Shown here piece by piece: positions 16,057-23,567 of a stretch of 64,000 nt of DNA (its first letter is position 1; the number at the start of each line of letters is the position of its first letter). The stretch is from positions 186,001-250,000 of the forward strand of contig NZ_RAIR01000005.1 of assembly GCF_003625485.1 (NCBI RefSeq), in the 5' to 3' direction. This DNA is from Butyrivibrio sp. CB08 (GTDB lineage Bacteria > Bacillota > Clostridia > Lachnospirales > Lachnospiraceae). A model generated the notes under the pieces. The model made no database searches. It saw only the letters and a program-made list of their open reading frames with translations, and was not told where the DNA came from. A program made the translations under genes and the position numbers.

Positions 16057-16185
16057 TTATGCTACTTCAACAAGTAGGCGTAATCCTTCGTTTAGGATAT
16101 TGATAGCAGCGTTCTGGTCACGGCTAATTGTAAGACCGCAATCACAAGTCATTTTACGGATTTGCAAGTTCTTCATTTCAGGATA
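16057..16185 (-). pseudogene. tnpB: C-terminal remnant of tnpB (IS605-type RNA-guided nuclease)
   Basis: On the - strand a frame ending at TAA (16059-16057) encodes the last part of TnpB: KMTCDCGLTISRDQNAAINI followed by LNEGLRLLVEVA. The CxCGL segment is the second half of the zinc ribbon. RDxNAAxNI is the last RuvC motif with its catalytic Asp. About 43 residues remain of roughly 370-400. The upstream part ends where the next + strand gene begins, so the element has been truncated. Confidence 0.85.
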
Positions 16186-16203
16186 ACTTACTAAGGAGAT
16201 CTT

Positions 16204-16524
16204 ATGATAACAGTAAACCTTTACTATAAGGGAATAAACGGAAATGCACGTGCATTTGTGGATGAAATGGAATCATCAGGTATCGCTGATGCTATTCGAG
16301 CAGAAGAAGGAAATCTGAGGTATGAATACTTTCAACCTCTCAAGGACCCCGAGACTGTATTGCTCATTGATTCGTGGTTAGATCAGGAGGCTATAGATGT
16401 TCATCATGCATCATCGATGATGAAGCAACTTGCCGAGCTTCGCGATAAGTATGATCTTCACATGGCAGTGGAACGATTTGTTAGCGAAGAATATGAATCG
16501 GATGAGAAGTACTTAAGGAAATAA
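16204..16524 (+). CDS. Antibiotic biosynthesis monooxygenase-domain protein (YgiN-like)
   Basis: A 106-residue ABM/dimeric alpha-beta-barrel protein. ITVNLYYKGINGNARAFVDE at the start, GNLRYEYFQPLKDP in the middle and HHASSMMKQLAEL near residue 70 follow the YgiN-type quinol monooxygenase pattern. These small enzymes act on quinols or related aromatics without cofactor. AAGGAGAT (16193-16200) is a strong ribosome site that lies right beside the tnpB remnant. Confidence 0.85.
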   Translation: MITVNLYYKGINGNARAFVDEMESSGIADAIRAEEGNLRYEYFQPLKDPETVLLIDSWLDQEAIDVHHASSMMKQLAELRDKYDLHMAVERFVSEEYESDEKYLRK

Positions 16525-16552
16525 TAACTTTCAGAATAAAGGAGCATGAAGT

Positions 16553-17173
16553 ATGATTTCAATCAAGGAAGAAGAAATAGTAAAGTATTTAAAAGAATCT
16601 TACAATCCTATAGCTATTATTAAATATGGTTCTTTTGCAGATGGAAGTGCTAATGAGAACAGTGACTTTGATGCGTTAGTAATTACCACAGATGTTGAAA
16701 AGCATGATTCATCCGTTGTTGCAGATACTGTATTGGACGTTTGGGTATATCCAGAAAATAAGTTTTCTTCTGGATATGATCCGGATGAATTTCTGCAGGT
16801 ATTTGATGGCATCATAATTCAGGATCAGAGAGGATTAGCGAAAAAACTGATAGATAGAGTAAATGATTATATAGATCAAACACCGGCAAAATCTGATGAA
16901 GATATAATACAGGAGGTTGCATGGTGCGAAAAGATGCTAGCCAGAACTGTCAGAGAAGATGCTGAAGGCTATTACAGGTGGCACTGGCTACTTATGGATA
17001 GTTTGGAAATATATTTTGATATAAAGCATTTGTATTATCACGGTCCAAAGAAGGCTCTCAAATATATGCAGAATAATGATTCAGAAACATTCGATATATA
17101 CTTGTGTGCATTAAAAGAAATGAATCAAGATAATCTTGCACAGTGGATTGGAGTGCTTAAGGCTTTAAAATAA
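16553..17173 (+). CDS. Nucleotidyltransferase-fold protein
   Basis: A 206-residue protein with an N-terminal nucleotidyltransferase domain: KYGSFADGSANENSDFD at residues 24-40 is the GS...DxD motif with metal-binding Asp38 and Asp40. The C-terminal half is helical and could be a substrate-binding or HEPN-like domain. Relatives include aminoglycoside nucleotidyltransferases and uncharacterised MNT proteins. Which applies cannot be decided here. AAGGAGCATGAAGT precedes the ATG. Confidence 0.75.
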   Translation: MISIKEEEIVKYLKESYNPIAIIKYGSFADGSANENSDFDALVITTDVEKHDSSVVADTVLDVWVYPENKFSSGYDPDEFLQVFDGIIIQDQRGLAKKLIDRVNDYIDQTPAKSDEDIIQEVAWCEKMLARTVREDAEGYYRWHWLLMDSLEIYFDIKHLYYHGPKKALKYMQNNDSETFDIYLCALKEMNQDNLAQWIGVLKALK

Positions 17174-17215
17174 ATAATTATATTGCAGTTTTATATACGA
17201 AAGGAAATAACCTAT

Positions 17216-17665
17216 ATGAATATTATGAGGGCCGATAATACTGATCTTCAGGAGATTTTAGATCTTCAGTACCTGGCGTATCAGAGTGAGGCAGCTCTGT
17301 TTGGAAGTAAAGACATACCTCCGCTTAAAGAGACGCTATCCGAACTTGAGGCAGAATTCAAAAAAGGAATAATTCTGAAGATGGTCGATGATAAAGGAAA
17401 CATCATAGGCTCAGTACGCTCTAAGTCTAATGAGAATACAGTATATATCGGTAAGCTTATGGTACATCCGGACGAACAGAAAAAAGGATATGGTAAAAAA
17501 CTTCTTTGCGAGATAGAAAGGTATTATCCAAATAAGCGTTTTGAACTCTTTACGAGCACAAGAAGCATAGATAATATTAGGCTTTATGAGAAGATGGGAT
17601 ATAAGAAGTTCAAAGAAGAAAAGATTACAGATGAACTCATATTTGTCTATATGGAAAAGGAATAG
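17216..17665 (+). CDS. GNAT N-acetyltransferase
   Basis: A 149-residue GNAT opening MNIMRADNTDLQEILDLQ. The acetyl-CoA loop EQKKGYGKKLLCEIE lies near residues 84-98, and IRLYEKMGYKKFKEE ends the fold. The ORF can extend to a TTG at 17183, but AAAGGA at 17200-17205 and the normal GNAT opening favour the ATG at 17216. The substrate is unknown. Confidence 0.9.
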   Translation: MNIMRADNTDLQEILDLQYLAYQSEAALFGSKDIPPLKETLSELEAEFKKGIILKMVDDKGNIIGSVRSKSNENTVYIGKLMVHPDEQKKGYGKKLLCEIERYYPNKRFELFTSTRSIDNIRLYEKMGYKKFKEEKITDELIFVYMEKE

Positions 17666-17707
17666 TGCATTAAATTTGAATATAACTGACCAATAATAGG
17701 GGGGAAT

Positions 17708-18088
17708 ATGAAAAAGTGGTATGACGAAGAATATGAATTTACCGTAGAAGTAACGGGCTTTTTGCATGGAGATCATACAGAAAGGTATTGTCGTAATGGT
17801 GAAGAAATAGGTGATGTATATAAATGTACCTACGGATGTCCAGTTAATAAGGACGGTTATGGGATCTGTTCAAAGACAATGATGATGTTGTATCCCTTGA
17901 TGGAAGCTGTAAGAAGCGGCGGTAATCTTAGAAAAGTAGGTGGCGATGGGGAATACTCTAAAACGGTTGTGTGCCCGGATGGATGTGTGATCTTCAAACT
18001 GACTGCAAAACCTTTGGGTAATGAAAACTTCCATACAGGCGGTTTCTGGGATTATCCAGACGAAACACAGATACAAAGTGGTGAATAG
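17708..18088 (+). CDS. TIGR04076-family cysteine-rich protein
   Basis: A 126-residue protein in which CTYGCPVNKDGYGICSKTM and VVCPDGCVIFKL match the TIGR04076 family, a set of small proteins of unknown role in anaerobes. Six or more cysteines suggest metal or cluster binding. The spacer GGGGGGAAT gives a ribosome site. It lies 8 bases before the next GNAT and the two are probably cotranslated. Confidence 0.75.
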   Translation: MKKWYDEEYEFTVEVTGFLHGDHTERYCRNGEEIGDVYKCTYGCPVNKDGYGICSKTMMMLYPLMEAVRSGGNLRKVGGDGEYSKTVVCPDGCVIFKLTAKPLGNENFHTGGFWDYPDETQIQSGE

Positions 18089-18096
18089 GAGAGAGA

Positions 18097-18558
18097 ATGT
18101 TGATTGTTGAGATTACGGATTCTAATGAAAAGCAGGCTATTGCAAGAGAAATACTTGAGGCTCTTACTGACTGGTTTGGTATAGAAGAGAGCAGGGAAGA
18201 ATACATTTCCGGAAGTGCCGGTTGGACATTCTTTGCAGCTAAGGGAACGGAGGGACCTATAGGATTCCTCTGTTTAAAAGAAACAGGGAAGTCTACAGTT
18301 GAACTGGCTGTTATGGGTGTTTTAATGGAGCATCACAGGAGCGGTGTTGGCAGGCGGCTGGTAGAAAAGGCAATAGAAACTGCCAGATTACAAGGATATG
18401 AGTTCATGCAGGTCAAGACTGTGAAGATGGGAATATATGAGGATTATGACAGAACGAATCTCTTTTACACAAGCTGTGGTTTCAAAGAGTTCGAGGTATT
18501 TCCGCTCCTTTGGGATGAAGCAAATCCCTGTCAGATCTATGTGATGTCTTTAAAATAA
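18097..18558 (+). CDS. GNAT N-acetyltransferase
   Basis: A 153-residue GNAT. EHHRSGVGRRLVEKAIE at about residues 77-93 is the acetyl-CoA loop, and DRTNLFYTSCGFKEFEVFP is the C-terminal part, typical of the subfamily that retains a long YxKT strand. AGGAGAG lies at 18087-18093. Its last codons and stop form TTTAAAATAACTTT (18549-18562), which recurs at the end of the next gene. Confidence 0.9.
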   Translation: MLIVEITDSNEKQAIAREILEALTDWFGIEESREEYISGSAGWTFFAAKGTEGPIGFLCLKETGKSTVELAVMGVLMEHHRSGVGRRLVEKAIETARLQGYEFMQVKTVKMGIYEDYDRTNLFYTSCGFKEFEVFPLLWDEANPCQIYVMSLK

Positions 18559-18618
18559 CTTTGGTCTGATGGCTTGGTACATAATATTTTTATATAACAT
18601 GCTACGGATGTTTTGAAA

Positions 18619-19479
18619 ATGAAGTCGATTTACAGAAGTGAAGAAGGAAAAAATAAAATAATTGAACTGTATGACAGTCAACTTTCCAGATTGTCTGTAC
18701 CATGGAAGGATGTCTATGTTCAAACCTCGTTTGGAAGCACACATCTGATAGAGACAGGAAAGCACGATGGAGAACCGTTGCTTGTTTTTCATGGTGGTAA
18801 TGCAACTACGGCATATAATCTGCTATGTTGTGATTTCCTTTTTGATGATTTTCATATATATGCAGTTGATATAATTGGACATCCGGGGAAAAGCGACGAG
18901 GTCAGTCTGCCGGCAAGCGGATACGCATATGGTAAATGGACAGGGGAAGTGATTGATGCACTTGGATTTGATAGTATCAGTCTGTTCGGAGGATCTTTCG
19001 GAGGTGGCATCATTGCAAAGACAATGTGCGAGGTTCCAAAGAAGGTAAAGAAGGCTGTGATGTATATTCCTTCAGGCATCAATAATGCTCCTGCAATCAA
19101 TAATTCCAGCATGATGATACCCATGATCATGTATTGGATTACAGGTAAAGAAAAGTGGTTTAAGAAATGCTTTATGCCAATGGCGATCACAGAAGACAAT
19201 ATTACTGATGACATTCTTCAGACTGCAAAACTTAGCATAGACTATATGAAAGTTAAGACAGCTATGCCGAGCAATGTAGATGAAGACAGGATGAAAAAAT
19301 GTGATGCACCTGCTCTGGTTATGGGAGCTGAAAAAGACTGTCTTTTCCCTGGACCTAAAGTAATCGAAAGAGCAAAAAAGATTATCCCGAATTGTCAGAC
19401 CTATCTTCTGCAAGATCGAGGGCATATGCATTTTCTGACGGATAATGAAAAGAAAATGATTGTTGAGTTTTTAAAATAA
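18619..19479 (+). CDS. Alpha/beta hydrolase
   Basis: A 286-residue alpha/beta hydrolase of the Abhydrolase_1/6 type. The oxyanion region is LVFHGGNATTAYN (residues 55-67), the nucleophile elbow FGGSFGGG puts Ser at 126, and DRGHMHFL near residue 266 holds the catalytic His. No Shine-Dalgarno is obvious. ATG 18619 and TTG 18613 are both possible starts. Substrate unknown, probably a small ester or lactone. Confidence 0.82.
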   Translation: MKSIYRSEEGKNKIIELYDSQLSRLSVPWKDVYVQTSFGSTHLIETGKHDGEPLLVFHGGNATTAYNLLCCDFLFDDFHIYAVDIIGHPGKSDEVSLPASGYAYGKWTGEVIDALGFDSISLFGGSFGGGIIAKTMCEVPKKVKKAVMYIPSGINNAPAINNSSMMIPMIMYWITGKEKWFKKCFMPMAITEDNITDDILQTAKLSIDYMKVKTAMPSNVDEDRMKKCDAPALVMGAEKDCLFPGPKVIERAKKIIPNCQTYLLQDRGHMHFLTDNEKKMIVEFLK

Positions 19480-19506
19480 CTTTTAAAAGATATGAGGATG
19501 ACAAGT

Positions 19507-19752
19507 ATGAAAAATGCTTTAATTGAGAATATCGGTAGGGTTCATACCACGGAGATGGGAGTTGAACGTATAAAGAAGAACCTTGGTCTCGGAACTATTG
19601 ATGTTGTTGAATGGTGCCGAGAAAGAATTCTTGATAAGAATGCCCGAATTGAAAGGAATGGAAAAAACTGGTATGTGGTGATTGATGATAGTGTTATCAC
19701 AGTAAATGCAAGCAGTTACACGATAATAACTGCACATAAGGAAAAGAAATAA
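19507..19752 (+). CDS. DUF3781-family protein
   Basis: An 81-residue protein. The pattern MKNALIENIGRVHTTEMGVE, then I-x-K-N-L-G and the basic strand RNGKNWYVVIDDSVITVN matches DUF3781 as I remember it. Its function is unknown. An earlier ATG at 19492 exists, but TGAGGA around 19494-19499 fits the ATG at 19507. The gene lies 6 bases ahead of the SAP-domain gene. Confidence 0.6.
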   Translation: MKNALIENIGRVHTTEMGVERIKKNLGLGTIDVVEWCRERILDKNARIERNGKNWYVVIDDSVITVNASSYTIITAHKEKK

Positions 19753-19758
19753 TAGCCT

Positions 19759-20361
19759 ATGGAAAGACCAGATTTCAACAGTATTCAGGATTACGAAGAA
19801 TTCAGTAAATACTATTGGTATCGTGATGAACTGATCAAAATATGCAGGGAACACGGGCTGAAAGCACCGAGCGGAAAGATAGAGCTGAACAAAGTAATTG
19901 AAGCATATTTCGCAGGAGAAAGAATCTTGCCGGAAAAGAAGCGGATAAAGAAAAAGAAGCCGTTAACTGATGAGCTTACACTTGATACCGGACTTATAGC
20001 GTGCGATTTTACTTTCGGCAATCAGTTTAGGAAATTCTTTTCAGAACAAACAGGAGAAAAACATTTCAAATTCAATGTTGATATGGTAGCAACAGTTAAG
20101 GCGGTGAAGGAAAGAGAAGATGAATCGTTCACGCTGGGTGACTTACTGGATGTATATTACGGAAAGAAGATCTATGCGAGGTATGATAAGTCAGTGCTTC
20201 AATGGAATAAGTTTGTGAAGGATTTCTGCGCGGACGATGCAACAAAGGAGTTTGGAGAGCGTCTAAAGGCAGCTGCCACGCTATGGAAAATAGTCAGGGA
20301 TTCAGATGTGGAGAAGATATACTCGAGAGAATTGCTTGAGAAATACCGGGATAGATTATAA
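19759..20361 (+). CDS. SAP-domain protein with DUF6434-like C-terminus
   Basis: A 200-residue basic protein. Residues 10-55 (EEFSKYYWYRDELIKICREH then LNKVIEAYFAGE) resemble a SAP helix-extended-helix nucleic-acid binding motif. A Lys-rich linker KKRIKKKKP follows, then a second domain beginning LTDELTLDTGLIACDFTFG that I associate with DUF6434. It may bind nucleic acid, which is inference. It starts close behind DUF3781 and they may be a unit. Confidence 0.65.
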   Translation: MERPDFNSIQDYEEFSKYYWYRDELIKICREHGLKAPSGKIELNKVIEAYFAGERILPEKKRIKKKKPLTDELTLDTGLIACDFTFGNQFRKFFSEQTGEKHFKFNVDMVATVKAVKEREDESFTLGDLLDVYYGKKIYARYDKSVLQWNKFVKDFCADDATKEFGERLKAAATLWKIVRDSDVEKIYSRELLEKYRDRL

Positions 20362-20373
20362 CTTTTTATATAA

Positions 20374-20612
20374 ATGGTTAAGCAAATCGGGATTTGGTTT
20401 ACGCCGATTCAGGTAGCAACAGTTCATCTGCTTGCGGTTTCTCCTTCATATCAGGGAAGATCACTGGGGATCAAGATTCTTGAGGAAGCGATGAAGATTG
20501 CAGTCAGGAATGGGAAAAAGGCGCTTCGCCTTGATGTGCCGAAAACACCGGCGTTACAGATTTTTTGTACTATGAAAAAATACCGGAATTAGATTTGTTT
20601 AAGGAAGGATGA
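20374..20612 (+). pseudogene. Frameshifted and truncated GNAT gene
   Basis: The frame begins inside a GNAT domain: VHLLAVSPSYQGRSLGIKIL is the core strand and acetyl-CoA loop, so about 60 N-terminal residues are missing. Near 20560 the frame breaks. The next frame continues YYEKIPELDLFKEG to a TGA at 20610-20612, as a normal GNAT would. Truncation plus frameshift marks it as dead. Its 3' end overlaps the ribosome site of the metallo-hydrolase gene. Confidence 0.75.
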
Positions 20613-20617
20613 TCGAA

Positions 20618-21418
20618 ATGAAGGTTCATCAGATAAAGATTGATTTTAATGTAACTGAACAGATTAAAAGGTTTGTCTATGTTTATATTCTTGAAGCAGA
20701 GTCACTTTACCTTATTGATTCGGGTGTTTACGGCTCTGAGACTAAGATAATGGATTATCTGGATTCGATTGGAAGGAATACTTCTGAGATTAAGGGAGTA
20801 TTTCTTACGCATGCGCATCCTGATCATATCGGATCGGCGGCGTGGTTCCGGGAACATTCAGGATGTAAGATTTATGCCAGCGAAGGTGAAAGGCTTTGGA
20901 TTGAGGATATCGATCTGCAATTCAAGGAAAGACCCATTCCGAATTTCTATAATCTCGCAGGAAAATCATCAAAAGTTGATTTTGTGGTTAAGGACGGCGA
21001 TGAGATTCGGCTGGAAGGCGGCGCGGTGATCAAAGTCATTCGGACGGCGGGACATTCATGTGATGAAGTGTCATATCTTGTGGGAGACTGTCTTTTCATA
21101 GGAGACGCTGTTCCGGTAAAGGGTGATATACCTATCTTCATTGATGAACAGGAAATAAGGAAAACGATGAATATCCTGGAGACACTGGAAGGCATTGAAA
21201 CCTATTATCCTGCCTGGGATCGGACCTATGACCGCGAGATGATGAAGAGCAGGCTTGCTGATGCAGTGGAGATTATAGATATGCTTAAAAACACAGTTTT
21301 GGAGTTGGACGATGGGACAGATTTGGAAACCTTGACATCCCAGGTATGTGACAGGCTGAATATGCAGATGCTGAAGACTAATCCGCTTTTTTGCAGGACC
21401 ATAAATTGTTTACGATAG
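20618..21418 (+). CDS. Metallo-beta-lactamase-fold hydrolase
   Basis: A 266-residue MBL-fold enzyme with THAHPDHIG (His65, His67, Asp69, His70), then GHSCDEVSYLVGDCLFIGDAVP carrying the third-site His and bridging Asp. This glyoxalase II-like architecture binds two metals and hydrolyses thioesters, lactones or similar. ATG 20609 abuts the ribosome site AAGGAAGG, so I place the start at 20618. Its C-terminus NPLFCRTINCLR is intact although another open frame overlaps it. Confidence 0.87.
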   Translation: MKVHQIKIDFNVTEQIKRFVYVYILEAESLYLIDSGVYGSETKIMDYLDSIGRNTSEIKGVFLTHAHPDHIGSAAWFREHSGCKIYASEGERLWIEDIDLQFKERPIPNFYNLAGKSSKVDFVVKDGDEIRLEGGAVIKVIRTAGHSCDEVSYLVGDCLFIGDAVPVKGDIPIFIDEQEIRKTMNILETLEGIETYYPAWDRTYDREMMKSRLADAVEIIDMLKNTVLELDDGTDLETLTSQVCDRLNMQMLKTNPLFCRTINCLR

Positions 21419-21525
21419 GGGAAGTATGGGATGCTTGTTTTGCTTCTGAAGAGTACAGGCATATCATGCATGAACGGGTGGATAATGTAGATGCCAGGGC
21501 ATTGATCGTGGAGGGTGAGACATGA
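21382..21525 (+). pseudogene. Orphan C-terminal coding segment, unassigned
   Basis: Overlapping the end of the MBL gene in another frame, an open stretch reads HKLFTIGEVWDACFASEEYR and continues to VDARALIVEGET before a TGA at 21523-21525. It has no start of its own and overlaps the next gene's ATG by the ATGA arrangement typical of true gene ends. I take it as the tail of a lost gene whose stop still couples to the gene at 21522. Confidence 0.4.
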
Positions 21526-22580
21526 ATAAGGAATGGTCGGAAAAAAACAGGAGAATGCAGTCTCTGATCGGAAAGAAAGAGAGCTTTGATGAGGGCATTG
21601 CCCTTCTTCTTGAACTTAGGGAGGATCTTTTTGGTCAGATAACATCAATAGTGAATACATATCCGAAAGAAGCATTTTTCCAGATGCCTTTTGCCAAAGC
21701 GAAGGGGTATCACAGCAAAACCCTCGGTTATTCTCTGTGGCATATATTCCGGATTGAAGATATTGTGGCGCATACACTGATCTGTCAGGACAGTCAGGTT
21801 CTTTATTCAGAGGATTGGAACCGCGAGATAAACAGTCCGATCATCACTACCGGTAATGAGTTAAAGGGGGAGGGGATCGCAGAGTTTTCCGCAGCACTTG
21901 ATGTGAGAGCATTGTATGATTATTGCAGATCTGTGATGGATTCAACAAATGAGCTGCTGAAGAATCTGCAATACAAAGACCTGAGAAAAAAATTTACAGA
22001 TGATGACAGGGAAAGACTTATCGAAAGCGGCTCGGTCAGTAAAGATGAAGATGCCCTCTGGCTGATCGATTATTGGTGCGGAAAAGATGTAAAAGGACTT
22101 ATCCAAATGCCATTTTCCAGACACTGGATCATGCATATCGAAGCAATGTGCCGGATTAAGAACGAGCTTTGCCGGAAAGCAAGAAAAGGCGTAGATTTCA
22201 TAGCGTTCTGCGGTCTTTCCTGTAATCATTGTTTCCTTAAAGAATGGTGCGGCGGCTGCAGGACATCCTATAATACCTGCTCCTACGCAACCTGCAGTCC
22301 TGATCGTGTATGTCCAAATGCTGCATGTTGTGAGGAAAAAGGTCTCGACGGTTGCTATGATTGTGATAGTTTGGCAGGCTGTCTTACCGGATTTTATTCA
22401 GGTGGAAATGATACAAATGCTGTGAAAGCAATGGCAATGTTTATTCGAAAGCATGGTAAGAAGGAATTGGCAGCTGCTCTTGATAATCTGCATGAGAAGT
22501 ATGATTTTCAGAAGATTCAGGAAATACTTGGGTTTGATCTTAATGAGGGATTAAAGATTCTGGAAGAGAATAGATACTAA
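21522..22580 (+). CDS. DinB-like and DUF3795 fusion protein
   Basis: A 352-residue two-domain protein. Residues 1-225 are a four-helix bundle with GYSLWHIFRIEDIVAH and PFSRHWIMHIEAM, the spaced histidines of DinB/YfiT-type metal-dependent transferases. Residues about 226-300 hold a dense cysteine cluster (GLSCNHCFLKEWCGGC and CPNAACCEEKGLDGCYDC) of DUF3795 type. The remaining C-terminus is helical. DinB proteins in some Firmicutes transfer low-molecular-weight thiols. What the fusion does is unknown. A stand-alone DUF3795 occurs at 52049. Confidence 0.75.
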   Translation: MNKEWSEKNRRMQSLIGKKESFDEGIALLLELREDLFGQITSIVNTYPKEAFFQMPFAKAKGYHSKTLGYSLWHIFRIEDIVAHTLICQDSQVLYSEDWNREINSPIITTGNELKGEGIAEFSAALDVRALYDYCRSVMDSTNELLKNLQYKDLRKKFTDDDRERLIESGSVSKDEDALWLIDYWCGKDVKGLIQMPFSRHWIMHIEAMCRIKNELCRKARKGVDFIAFCGLSCNHCFLKEWCGGCRTSYNTCSYATCSPDRVCPNAACCEEKGLDGCYDCDSLAGCLTGFYSGGNDTNAVKAMAMFIRKHGKKELAAALDNLHEKYDFQKIQEILGFDLNEGLKILEENRY

Positions 22581-22597
22581 ATCAAAACAAATCCGTG

Positions 22598-22642
22598 CAG
22601 AACTTGCTGAAATCAGTGTAATTTCAGTCGGTTCTGTTTTTT
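22598..22642 (+). terminator. Rho-independent terminator, family A copy 1
   Basis: Outer stem CAGAAC/GTTCTG and inner stem CTGAAAT/ATTTCAG, followed by six T. The hairpin and its 5' flank (GTGCAGAAC) match the terminator at 26419 at most positions. It ends the transcript of the DinB-DUF3795 gene. Confidence 0.9.
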
Positions 22643-22717
22643 GCTATATATTAAATGCAGATAAGCTGAATTATTGTATTTTTATGGGAAAAATAAAAGA
22701 AAATGAGGAGAGAAAAA

Positions 22718-23113
22718 ATGATGTATGTAGTAATCGGACTTATTATTGCTGTAGCTGTGGTTGTGGTGGCCATGATCGCAAAGAAAGATTCAAAAGAGAG
22801 AGACGAAATGGTGTCGAAGCTCACTGAAGAGCAGAAGGAATTCTTAAAGGCTACGGAAGTTGAGTACGTTGAGAAGAATGCCTGGACGCAGGATGCCATT
22901 GTAGCTAAGGTAGTCGATAAAGGCTCCAAGACAGATGTTCGCATGCTGTGGTACAACAAGACCATTGATAACAACGAATATATGACAATTACGATCGCTG
23001 ATGCAAGCATCAAGAAGTCTGAGCAGGAAGTTCACCACTTAAAAGTCGGTGATCGCGTAAAAATGTACTTTGCACCTGAAAAGACCGTAGGAAGCGTTAT
23101 AATAGTTTTCTAG
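22718..23113 (+). CDS. Single-pass membrane protein with small soluble domain
   Basis: A 131-residue protein with an N-terminal hydrophobic helix (YVVIGLIIAVAVVVVAMIA), a charged segment, then about 95 residues of predicted beta structure ending SVIIVF. It may be anchored to the membrane with an OB-like or barrel domain. No family is recognised. AGGAG at 22706-22710 fixes the ATG at 22718. Confidence 0.6.
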   Translation: MMYVVIGLIIAVAVVVVAMIAKKDSKERDEMVSKLTEEQKEFLKATEVEYVEKNAWTQDAIVAKVVDKGSKTDVRMLWYNKTIDNNEYMTITIADASIKKSEQEVHHLKVGDRVKMYFAPEKTVGSVIIVF

Positions 23114-23166
23114 TATATAGCAACAATTGAAATATTCAGTAGGAATATCTTGAGGGAGAGTCAATC

Positions 23167-23523
23167 ATGAATGTACTAAAGAGAATAGTTAGAGTAATGG
23201 ACATCGCAGTATTTGTATTTACTACGATCGCTATAGGTGGAGTCTTTTACGAAGGTATGACATTAAAGTGGTATGACATAGTAGGTATTTTTGTGATATG
23301 CATGGATTACTCTTTTATGCCGACTACTATTCTACATCTCATAGTGGATAGGAAAGAAAAGTGGTATCCTGTGCACATATTTTCAATGGTCTTGATTATT
23401 GTGGCAATAGTAATGAAGATAGCTGGCATAGCATACCCTGCTATAACGTTATTGCTTTGGTACTTCTACTTGTGGTTTTTATGCGGCTGCATTTTAGTTG
23501 GACGATATGTAGTGAAGAAATGA
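23167..23523 (+). CDS. Small four-helix membrane protein
   Basis: A 118-residue integral membrane protein with four hydrophobic segments separated by short loops (one is DRKEKWYP). The C-terminal VGRYVVKK is positive inside. I do not recognise the family. GGGAGAG lies at 23153-23159. Nothing in the context suggests a partner. Confidence 0.6.
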   Translation: MNVLKRIVRVMDIAVFVFTTIAIGGVFYEGMTLKWYDIVGIFVICMDYSFMPTTILHLIVDRKEKWYPVHIFSMVLIIVAIVMKIAGIAYPAITLLLWYFYLWFLCGCILVGRYVVKK

Positions 23524-23567
23524 CTCTTTTAGGGCAATGTGTGAAGGAACACATGTGACAAATTGTT

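Noticed and set aside
15373..16185. Complete insertion sequence
   Set aside because: Only the last part of tnpB and the right flank are present. There is no tnpA, no left end, and no duplicated target.
21382..21418. Frameshift in the MBL-fold gene, with the orphan frame as its true C-terminus
   Set aside because: The MBL frame already ends with a normal family tail (NPLFCRTINCLR), so the overlapping frame is better explained as the end of another lost gene.
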